This document shows positions 55,135 through 64,000 of a stretch of DNA of 64,000 nucleotides, one piece after another; position 1 is the first letter of the stretch, and every line of letters starts with the position of its first letter. The DNA lies in the NCBI GenBank assembly GCA_037176905.1, contig JBBBWG010033196.1, positions 11,251-75,250 of the forward strand. Direction: 5' to 3'. The translations under genes were made by a program, and so were the position numbers. Under the pieces are notes generated by a model. That model worked only from the letters and a program-made list of their open reading frames with translations. It was not told where the DNA came from and did not search any database. The DNA is from Azolla pinnata. Taxonomy: Eukaryota > Streptophyta > Polypodiopsida > Salviniales > Salviniaceae.

Positions 55135-58100
55135 ATGGTTTCGAAAGAGGTAACTTCTGCATCCCCCATAGCTCCGCCCTCTGCACCTGCGTCAGATATG
55201 GTAGTGGAAGCCACTGCTGCATCTGCATCGGCAGAACCATCTGAGGCATCAGATATGGGGATGCGATCACCATCACCATCACCATCACCATCACCATCAC
55301 CATCACCATCGTCGTCGCCACTTGTTCCGCTTTCTCTTCCATCAGTTGCTATGCCATTGCCGCCGGTGGAACCAACGGAGCAGGGCTTGGTTCCTCCTCC
55401 ACCGTTCCTGACAAAGACCTTCGACATGGTGGATGACCCATCCACCGATTCGATCGTGTCATGGAGCCCATCTGGTTCAGACAGCTTCGTGGTCTGGGAC
55501 CCCCCACAGTTTGCTCAGCTCCTCCTCCCCCGCCACTTCAAGCACAGCAATTTCTCCAGCTTTGTCAGGCAGCTCAACACATATGTAAGTGAACTCTTCC
55601 TCACGTCTTACATTGGTACATCATATCACACACCACGCATTTGTGGTCATGCTCATCACGATTCATCGATGTCATATTCATCTTGATTTATTTGTGGGCA
55701 TGAGCATGGGCATCATTGTGATTTACATGGGCATGGGCATGGACATCATCAGTAGCACCCTCCTCATCATCAATGGTAGTGGTCCTTATCGTATTTGCCA
55801 TTGTCACAATTCATCATGAGCATGGCCATCATCTGCATTGCAATTCATCATAGTCGTGCTCGTCATAATTGGTCATGGTCATTGCCATGGGCATCAGCAT
55901 CGTCACAATTCTTCACGGTCATCGCCATCATGATTGTTTATTGGTCATGGCATCATCATCAGCATCATAATGCATCGCGGTCATGCTCCTCACGATTGTT
56001 CATTGGTTATGGTTATGGGCATCATCATCATCATCATCATCATCACCATCAGCATCATAATGCATCATGGTCTTGTTCATCATTATTATATTTCATCATG
56101 TGTAATGGTCATGGTCATCATAATTCATTGTAGTTATCATGATCATCATAATTCGCCATAGTTATCATGGTTGTCATCACGACCTCTCTATCATCTAAAG
56201 CACATCGGTGTTGGTGTTGGTGTTCATCATCGGGCATCTTCATTATGACCATTGTCACAGCCATCATTGTGCATTGATCCTTTGTGGCCAGGCACCATCA
56301 CACATTGTCATGATTGTCAACACTGCTCTAGACTTGTTGATAGAATTACGGGAATCACTTTGTGCATGGTGAAGTTTTTCTAATACTAGATGTAAATTTG
56401 ATTGGATATTGACTGCTTCAAGACATTATAACATAAAGTGGAAGGGAAATGATTTGCGCAACCCCAAATATGAAGTTTCTCCTTGATTATCTGATGATGC
56501 AAAATTTTCATGATAGATAAAGAATGGCGTCATAAAAGAACTGCGTCATAGTAAGTTTTTTCCCATTTATATGTGGAAATACAAAAGAATGAGCCATGAG
56601 GAAGAAAAACAGGAAATATTCTTTTTTTCTTAACCTGTTATTGGAAATACAGAATTGTGTTCAGATGTTATGCTTTTTTGAGAGTGTTGTGGTTTCACAA
56701 CACATTCACATGCTGTCAAAGAAGCATGACATTAGGCTACTATTGTGTGTGCTTTCACAACACACAGCTTTCATGTCCTCACCCGAAATGTCCTTTATGT
56801 GGTAGGAGGGTTCTTCACGCCCATAACATTACATCTCAATACCAAAGAGAGGTACAGTCTTCAGCAATTTAAAGGGTCGTAGACTTATCTGCAATGTTGT
56901 TTTTGTAGAGGCGGAAGGTTCAGCCCAATTGTTCCTTTATGAACTCAGAGTCTAATCGAATGATAGGAGATACTAATATTCCTTGAAGGTTTGCTGGAAA
57001 ATGAAACCTTTAATTATGTAATTTACTCTTAGACTCATTAGATGTGTTGATGTATGTGTATCATTTATTTCTTGTATCAACCACAGTGCCTCAGATTCCT
57101 CGCATGATTTACTATTCTCATTCATTTGAGCAGACTTGTCAAAAACATTTTCTTCTTACTTAGCCCAATGGGCAGGCTCATCAAAACTATTTTTTCCTGA
57201 GTGTTACTTGAACGGTTGTTCCATGAGCACCACCACTGAACAATACTAGATTTTCCTATGATCTTGTATGTGGTTACTGGAAGCTGTAGTGCCTTGTTAC
57301 TCTTGTATTTTCGAAAAGGTATAACATTAACTTAAAGTTTTCAATGTGATAGTAGTTGGAAAGGGATAGGTTTAACTGATACCTGTCGTAAACTGTCACC
57401 TCCCTTTCAAAAGTTGATCCTGGGCAATTTAGCCATGAATGAAATTTAAGGGCATAAAAAATCAGGGAATATTTTTGAGTTTTTCACTGGAAACTTATGA
57501 AATCCCCACAACAATGTTCTCCTTTTGTTTTAGTGTTTCATACGGTTACTCTCTTGATACCATGAATCGTGAGGTGGCATCCTTTATGATGATCACAGAG
57601 AATACCACTGTATATCTCATCTTCGTTTCTTGTGCACTCTAAAGTTTTTTGACGTGCATCATGATTGCAGTTTGATTTTCTCCCTGTAAATCTTCATGCA
57701 CTCCATGTATTTATACTGGAACTGGTGTGTGCATTGCTCAAGATAGCATTTTTCAGGAGGCTAATGGCTGACTTTCTCCCACGCAACATATCTGCATCTA
57801 AATACACCTATGCTTGTTGGCATGGGTGAACATGATCAGGATTCCATGGGATGATATTTCAGTTGAATCTGCTGGATGATATTTACCCTACTATAGTGCA
57901 TACGTATGCTGGCATCCATAATAATGGGCTAATAATGTGTTAACATGTGTAATTTCTCCATATGTCTCTGTTTAGGGTTTCCGGAAAGTGGATCCAGATC
58001 GTTGGGAGTTTGCAAACGAAGGTTTCTTGCGTGGCCAGAGGCATTTGTTGAAAAGCATCCATCGGAGGAAGAATGTAGGTACACCGAGCCAACCCCAGCC

Positions 58101-59091
58101 ATCTCACCCCAGACCACCCCCAATGAACAGCTGTGTGGAGGTTGGAAAGTTTGGTCTTGAAGGAAAAATTGAACAGCTCAAGCGTGACAAAAATGTGTTG
58201 ATGTTAGAGCTAGTGAAGCTGAGGCAGCAGCAACAATCAACTGATCAAGAGCTATTAAGAATGGGTCAGCGGCTTCAGCTAACTGAGCAGAGACAGCAAC
58301 AAATGATGGCCTTCTTGGCCAAAGCAATGCATAACCCTGCCTTCCTTTCTCAGCTAATGCAGCACAGTGAGAATAACAAGCATTTTGGAGATATGAGGAA
58401 GAAACGGCGACTTCCGAGGCAAGGCGAGAAAGAGCACGAAGATGAGGAAGATCAAGAAGAATCTGTTGGCGATCCTACTACTAACCGACAACTTGTGAGA
58501 TATAATGAATTGAGCAACCATAACGATGCATTATCACCGTCGTCATCATCCATGCCTTCCATGGCTATGGAGTTTCTGGATCTATCTGACTCCAATGAGT
58601 CCAAGAACAAGTATGAGATACATTTAGATGCTTATGTCCAAGAAATGCTGGGGCCATCCTTCTTCGATCATACCCCTGATACCACTGCGGTGCAGCAACA
58701 GATGCCGATGAGGGCGACACTTACTGAGTACTTGGACGTCCCTCCATTGCTTAGCTTACCGAGGGATACGTCAGAGAATGTGAAAAATAACTCTGAAGTC
58801 CCTGGATTTCCTTCATTCTCACTGGAGGAAGCAAGTGTAGATCCTAGCCGTGATGAATATGGCAACTCCTTCGCACAGAGCCTCGTGCCTGATGCGGAAC
58901 TTCTGAGTCTCAACCCTGGATTAGCTAATGGTAATGGCTCATCCCTCTGGGACTTCCAGCTGGAGGATGTTGTTGATGAAGATGGACAAGCACAAGATGA
59001 TTCTCTCCTGAACCTTAACAATGCCCAGGAAATAGAGCAACTTGTACAAGAGATGGGCCAGCTGGACCATCATGGTAAAATTATACAATAA
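55135..59091 (+). CDS. HSFA1: Class A heat-shock transcription factor, two exons
   Basis: Exons: 55135-55584 and 57976-59091, giving 521 residues. The single 2.4-kb intron interrupts the DNA-binding domain after QLNTY, the position conserved in plant HSFs. The DNA-binding domain spans about 88-181 ([68 protein letters not shown]). The HR-A/B coiled coil at about 208-283 has the long class A spacing between its two halves. A basic nuclear signal (RKKRRLPR, 291-298), an acidic stretch, an AHA-like activation motif ([12 protein letters not shown], 472-483) and a leucine-rich export signal ([12 protein letters not shown], 502-513) follow in the normal order. It binds nGAAn heat-shock elements as a trimer. 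Residues 45-61 are a Ser-Pro repeat encoded by a ccatca microsatellite. Assignment to subgroup A1 is a best guess. Confidence 0.94.
55640..56170. repeat. Degenerate CAT/CATC/GGTCAT-rich stretch in the HSF intron
   Basis: Loose repeats of catcatgagcatgg, catcatcatcatcac and ttcatcat occupy about 500 bp of the intron, with a pure (CAT)n run near 56019-56045. Open frames are low-complexity His/Ile/Met only. Confidence 0.75.
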
Positions 59092-60399
59092 AAGCGATCA
59101 TTTTGTCATTGTGTCGATGTTAAGTGCTCTGTTCATTGTCTCAAATGATTTCAGATGACTGATTGTCAGCTTTCGCATGTATATATGTATATATATATAT
59201 ATATATATCAGCTTCATGGGCTCTTAATCTTTGCAGGCACCAATAGAAGCCGTGATCTGATCTCTTGTTGTGGCATAGATTTGATATTTATATATCATTG
59301 ACTCAGATATCCTTGCTATTCAACTTTCATCCTGTTCTCTGAACTTTTGCAGCCACCAAAGCTTTTGGTGGATCAAACTCTTCTAATAAGTAGCCAGAGG
59401 AATTGAGGATTTACGAACGGTGTCTGTTGGGCATGTTTATGAAATTCTTAATCTGTGAATGAATTAGGTTCCTAGTTAGATAGCATCATGAAGAGTGACC
59501 AACCATGACTGACATCAGTTGTTTGGCTTTGATTGTTTCACATATTATATACGCTTTCTGAATACCATTTTCCATGACCATTCCATATTCGATCTTCCTT
59601 GCTTCTCTTGTTTTTTGCTCTTTTTGTGCTCTGTTTTTTGGCAAGCATATATGCCGTCTTTGCCAGAGAACAAGCAAGCGTTTCAGCACCTTTCAAGTTT
59701 CTCTGGAGACCTCTCGGCTGTTTCCAGGTGCGTGTATGCCCAATTGGGCCAAAAAAAACTCTGAAATCGCAATGTCAATCATCAAAGGCTTTCTGTCAAG
59801 CGTTCTTTGGACGGTTCCATTCAAAAGTTTTTTCCTTAAAAATGGCAGCTCAATTTCCAAAGTTTTTTTCCTCCAAGTGGCAGGCATCTTGGAATGTATA
59901 ATGCGTGATGATCTTCATGTGGAGACATGCAAACAGGTTTTGAATCTCTCTTTCTCTCATGATGGCTGGTTTGATTGAAATACATACATACGTACATATA
60001 CGTATGTATATACATATATTTGTAGATTCCTATTTATAAATCACACACATTTGCACACACACACACACACACATACATACATACATACATACATACACTA
60101 TTCTATGAATATATGTATGTAGATGTGTATATGTTCTCTTCTGCACGTTGATCTTTTTGTATTTTGCTTCTTCTTCTGGTATATTTAATGTTGACTATTC
60201 CATTATTCCTATACAAGGAAGGGCCATATGTAATGAATGTATGGATAGCAATTGCTTGCTTGATTTATTTGTTGATTTCTGTATGCTGCATTTGATTGAT
60301 TTATTTGTTAATTTGTATGATATATATGTGTGTCTGTGTGTAATATATTCTGTTCCTAATGCGTTTTGGAGCCCCTTCCAATATCTGTTTTTTGTATAA
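59092..60399. other. 3' flank of the HSF gene
   Basis: Contains a (TA)n tract at 59178-59208 and (CACA)n(CATA)n at 59985-60115. Open frames of up to 134 codons around 59.5-60.0 kb have no recognisable motif. No gene is supported. Confidence 0.6.
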
Positions 60400-60880
60400 A
60401 CACAAGGGAAAAATTACCAGAAAAACGCCTTACAAAATTATAAAATTGCATTGTAACGCCTACTAAAACTAAAAAGTTTTCACAAATTTAGCACCCGAGT
60501 AGTTGTAACGTTCAATTCATTGGTTCACGCCAAATCAAGTAACCGTGGGTTCAATTCCTATCAAGGTAAGTAATTTGATTAACACCAAATCGAGTAACTG
60601 CGAGTTCGATTCCTATCAAAGCAATTAACTGGATTAACACCACCAAATCAAGTGGCTGCGAGCTCAATGCCTATCGAATTAAATCAATCGATTTTGCGTG
60701 TTGAATCGATGAATCGGATTCTCAAACTACCAACGCGTGTCGATCGAACGCAGCTTAATCGGGAGCGATTTCGGAACGGAATGCTGGTTAAACTTTTGAG
60801 TTGAAGATTGAGAGGAGTAGGCGTGGATCTGCAATTTCTTGATTTTAGCGGGCGTTAAAACAAATAGAATTTGTTCGGCG
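60400..60880 (-). repeat. Dispersed AT-rich repeat with three tandem box-B-like segments
   Basis: Related in inverse orientation to the repeat at 3.8-4.7 kb (taacgcctact, gcgggcgttaaaa motifs). Inside, a unit of about 57 bp repeats three times (about 60513-60690): gattaacaccaaatcgagta, then actgcgagttcgattcctat, with variants. The gggttcaattcc / gagttcgattcc core resembles the B-box of RNA polymerase III promoters. Confidence 0.7.
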
Positions 60881-60925
60881 TTTTTGTTTTTTTGGTAATT
60901 CCAAAAAAAAAAAAGGGGAAAAATG

Positions 60926-60990
60926 GACACGTGGCGCACCGCCACGTGGCATCCACGTGGCGCCCGCCCGCCACGTGTACCCCACGTGGA
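60926..60990. promoter_or_regulatory. Cluster of five CACGTG (G-box / ABRE-like) elements
   Basis: CACGTG occurs at 60928-60933, 60943-60948, 60954-60959, 60972-60977 and 60983-60988, most as CCACGTGG or ACACGTGGC. In plants these are binding sites for bZIP (ABI5/ABF) and bHLH (PIF, MYC) factors. No coding region follows within 3 kb to the right, and HSF ends 1.8 kb to the left. Confidence 0.85.
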
Positions 60991-61039
60991 TTTAGCGCGC
61001 CATTATTTTTATTCCTAGGAAAGATAACTAAAAAGATAA

Positions 61040-61044
61040 TAGCC

Positions 61045-61077
<33 letters not shown>

Positions 61078-61524
61078 CCCGCTTCCTATTTTCCGTTATT
61101 ATTTGTTTATTATTATTGCTGTTGTTATTCTTATTTATTATTATTGTTATTAATGAGGATGATGATGATGATTGGGCGGCCGCCCGTACATCTCCGTCGT
61201 CCGACAGATCGTACGGTCGTCGTCGGCCCTAGATTTTTCCGTTTTTTCCTTTTTTCCTTTTTCCTTTTTCTCCCTAGAAATTCCCGAATCTAACTTTTTA
61301 TTTCTCTATTTTTAAATTCGCGTCGTTTTTCCAAACCCGTTATTGTATATACGTATTTTGTTTATTTATATTTTATTTTATTCATTTATATTTTATTTTA
61401 TTTATTTCTGTACACATTTATATAATTTCTTTTATTATCTTTTCCCCAATAATAGTTCTCACCTTCCTGCCTTTTTTTTAAACATTTAATAATTATGGTC
61501 CCCGTGGAAATTCGTTCTTCGATA
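61040..61524. other. AT-rich spacer with (AAT)n
   Basis: An (ATA)n run (61042-61075), TTAT-rich sequence and a short GC-rich island (gcggccgcccgt near 61177). Otherwise strongly T-rich. No gene. Confidence 0.6.
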
Positions 61525-61880
61525 TATATTTATAGAAATTACAAATGCCTGCCAAATTTATAAATTACATCTAAATGTCTCTATTAAAAATAGAAATTAC
61601 AAATTAACCCCGAGTTTTTAAAAAAAAATTAACGCTTGATGAATGGATTAACACCAAATCAAATCAATCGTGAGTTTAATTAATCATCAGAATTAACTGA
61701 TTGGCTAACAACGTTCAATTACTTTTATTAATATCAAATTGACGTGTTAATCTGTTGCTTAGATTCTAAAATTACTAGAAGTTGTTAATCGAATATAAGG
61801 GAATCGATTAGTGGGAAGCAATCAGTGTAAGAATAGAATCAATACAAGCGGAATTAATTGGGTGTTAACTTGTAGTGGAA
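61525..61880 (-). repeat. Further copy of the AT-rich dispersed repeat, inverted
   Basis: The reverse complement contains cttatcttccactacaagtt and ttcgattaacaacttctagt, matching 3930 onward and 4039 onward. It lies 650 bp from the copy at 60400-60880, in the same orientation as that copy. Confidence 0.7.
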
Positions 61881-62156
61881 GATAAGATTAGCGCATTAAT
61901 TCTTCCACTTTTGGTAGCTCCGTCGTCACCAAAACAATCTCTCCTTCTTTCGTTTTCGGCATTGAGGAAGTGAGTGGAAGAAGCTCTCCTTGTGTTTTGT
62001 TGTGTACTTCCTTGAAACAGAATATCTTCTTCTCTTCCTCCTTGGCCTAGCTTTACATAAGATCGGCTCGGCCTTTCAAACCTTACTATTGGGCTCATGC
62101 TAATTTGGTGATCGGCAATGCAACTGGCTTCCTTAACTTGTTCATCAAGTCAAGTA

Positions 62157-62196
62157 TAAACCCTAAACTCTAAACCCTAAACCCTAAACCCTAAAC
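62157..62196. repeat. Short interstitial telomeric run
   Basis: About five ccctaaa units in tandem, one of them imperfect (ctctaaa). Confidence 0.9.
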
Positions 62197-62729
62197 CGGC
62201 TCCCTGATAGTGCAACGGATTGTTGTTCTCTTGCTCGGGAAGCCTGATCTGAGCTCTCGAAACTCGTGAGCAGAAGGGACGGGAGAATGGCGGTATACAG
62301 GCGATTTTGTTTTTGCTCGCAAGCATCGGAACCATAATCGGATTGTGTCTTCGTCTGTTAAATACACCGGGATCCTTGGAAATGCGGGTTTTTGTTTTTG
62401 TTCCCTTTTTTTAGCAAATCCCTGTAGAAACCAAAGCTAGAAACGCAGCAGAATGCAGCTGCGTATGTGTCGCAATGCAGATAAACAATGGGGTTTGATT
62501 CTTCGTGGAGTGGGGTAATCGTACCGCTTTTCGCAAGCACAAAACAATGGGGAGAGGGCCGAGTAATCAAATCGACAAAAATGTCTCCAAAGTCAATGGG
62601 TGTTTTTGATTAATTCGGCTGAATGATCTTCCCTGGGCACCTGCATGCATCTAGCTGTGTTTCCTGGGTCCCTGCTAAGGCAAGAGGTATCGTTTGCTAA
62701 TGTTGGAGCTGTTTACCTAATCTGATCGG
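62197..62729. other. Spacer with no supported gene
   Basis: Balanced composition and short open frames only. I recognise nothing here. Confidence 0.5.
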
Positions 62730-63085
62730 GGAGGAGGTGTATACTTGTCTCTCCTCCCTCCAAACATCGATCAGATCGACAAGTAGATCCGATTCATTTG
62801 TATAGGATCTACCTAATTTTGGAGGTGTCTATCGGTCACAAGCTTTGATCGGAATCGACAAGCAAATCTGATTTCATTCGACCTGACGGCTAATCTACTA
62901 ATGCAGGAAGCGTTTGAGAAGCCTGATCGGAATTGATGAGCAGCTGCCGATTGGTTTTTCATCAGGTTTGATTAATTTTCATCACACCCGACGAATAATC
63001 TGGTAATGCTGAAGGGTGTCTCTCGCAAGCCTGATTGGATCGGCAAGCAGATCCGACTGATCTGCATCAGGAAAACAGCTGTGAC
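62730..63085. repeat. Diverged tandem repeat with gatcgg / gacaagcagatccga core
   Basis: The core cctgatcggaatcgacaagc plus agatccgatt recurs about four times at spacings of about 90-115 bp (around 62765, 62850, 62922 and 63028), with intervening taatctactaatgcagg-like segments. Confidence 0.65.
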
Positions 63086-63134
63086 CGAATCGCCCCGTGG
63101 CCATGCCGATGAAGTAGCCAGAGATGCTGAGGTT

Positions 63135-64000
63135 CCACCAATGCATGTTGGAATGCTATGCATGCATGCCCTCCACGGTCCATGCATGCATGTTATGCAT
63201 GCATGCCTCTCTCCATGCATGATGCTATGTATGGTCAATGCATGATGCAAGGCCACTATGGCCAACGCATACATCCATGCATACACACATATGCACACAC
63301 ACACACACACATGCACACGCATGCATGCATGCACACATACATACATGCACGCACACATACATACATACGTACGCACACACACATGCATGCATGCATGCAC
63401 GCACACATACATACATACACACAAACGCACGCACACATACATACATACATACATACATACATACCTACATACATACATACATATGCATAGCTCTCCATGC
63501 ATGCATGCCCTCCATCATACATACACACATGCATACATACATGCATACACACACAGACAGTGCACACACATGCACACACACATACATACATACACACATA
63601 CATACATACATACATACATATGCATAGCTCTCCATGCATGCATGCCCTCCATCATGATGTGCGTTTCTGCATGGCTCTACATGTATGCATCGGCCGCTGC
63701 ATGTGTGCAAATTCCATCAATGCATGCATGCATACGCGCAGTGGCGGTATGAATGGATCATGGGTGCATTGGCTCGCTCATTCAAGCATCTGCCACTGCA
63801 ATGTATTGCAAATTGCATCAATGCATGTGGGCAAATTCCATCAATGCATGTATGCATGGCATACACACACACAGTGGATTGGATTGGATGTATGCGTGGG
63901 CGAATCATGGATGCATAACACACATGATTCCAAAACCCTTGGATGCATATGCATGCATGCATACTATGCTGCCTAGGTATGTGTGCGTGGGGTGGTGGGG
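63135..64000. repeat. CATG/CATA/CACA-rich minisatellite region to the right edge
   Basis: Alternating purine-pyrimidine tracts of catgcatg, catacata and cacaca dominate. A longer unit (atatgcatagctctccatgc plus atgcatgccctccatcat) appears at 63481-63519 and again at 63619-63657, a spacing of 138 bp. All the open frames here are low-complexity His/Thr/Ile or Cys/Val/Met strings and are not genes. Confidence 0.9.

Noticed and set aside
59574-59978. 134-codon open frame downstream of HSF
   Set aside because: Phe/Ser/Cys-rich translation of T-rich DNA, with overlapping open frames and no recognisable domain or splice structure.
63158-63976. Overlapping His/Thr/Ile and Cys/Val/Met frames at the right edge
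   Set aside because: These are translations of CATG/CATA/CACA repeats in every frame, with no complex sequence.

Overview
This is nuclear DNA from a land plant. The genes have GT-AG introns. The products include a plastid-type 3-phosphoglycerate dehydrogenase, a PLS/DYW pentatricopeptide repeat protein, a class A heat-shock factor and plant-type ATG4, RPN6 and OTU proteins, and plant telomere motifs (TTTAGGG/CCCTAAA) are scattered through the spacers. The very long low-complexity arrays (GAT/GGT, CATG/CATA, GATC), a PPR tail ending in GYS instead of DYW, and an SLC4 transporter that looks more like the animal bicarbonate exchangers than a plant BOR protein suggest a seed-free plant (fern, lycophyte or bryophyte). 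That placement is inference. There are three 100-base assembly gaps (10547-10646, 27585-27684, 39272-39371).

Layout. 0-4.7 kb: first coding exon of a gene running off the left edge (minus strand, probably AR401/METTL10-type methyltransferase), then satellite-like arrays and an AT-rich dispersed repeat. 4.9-9.9 kb (+): nine-exon OTU-domain deubiquitinase. 10.7-15.3 kb (+): 13-exon SLC4-type anion transporter with a transit-peptide-like leader. 16.75-20.3 kb (-): ARM/TPR protein. 20.3-24.2 kb: spacer with a 26-bp minisatellite. 24.2-25.4 kb (-): intronless RPN6 coding region with a probable 3-kb intron in its 5' leader. 30.7-34.9 kb (+): plastid PGDH. 36.8-38.8 kb (-): intronless PPR-DYW gene, followed by decayed tandem copies of its own C-terminus. 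40.3-45.2 kb (-): ATG4, with about 1 kb of trinucleotide repeats directly upstream. 47.8-48.25 kb: interstitial telomeric array with a head-to-head junction. 48.4-52.8 kb (+): SWIM zinc-finger protein. 53.3-54.5 kb: two tandem repeats, one carrying telomeric units. 55.1-59.1 kb (+): class A HSF. 59.1-64 kb: gene-poor, with dispersed repeats, a cluster of five CACGTG boxes and CATG/CACA arrays.

The genes are ordinary single-copy housekeeping loci and form no operon-like unit. RPN6, the OTU protease, ATG4 and HSF all touch protein quality control, but their proximity is probably chance. I see no cassette that looks like a new multi-gene system. The most unusual items are the SLC4 gene, the telomere-fusion-like junction, the amplified PPR tail, the G-box cluster, and two assembly gaps that each sit inside the first copy of an exact tandem duplication.
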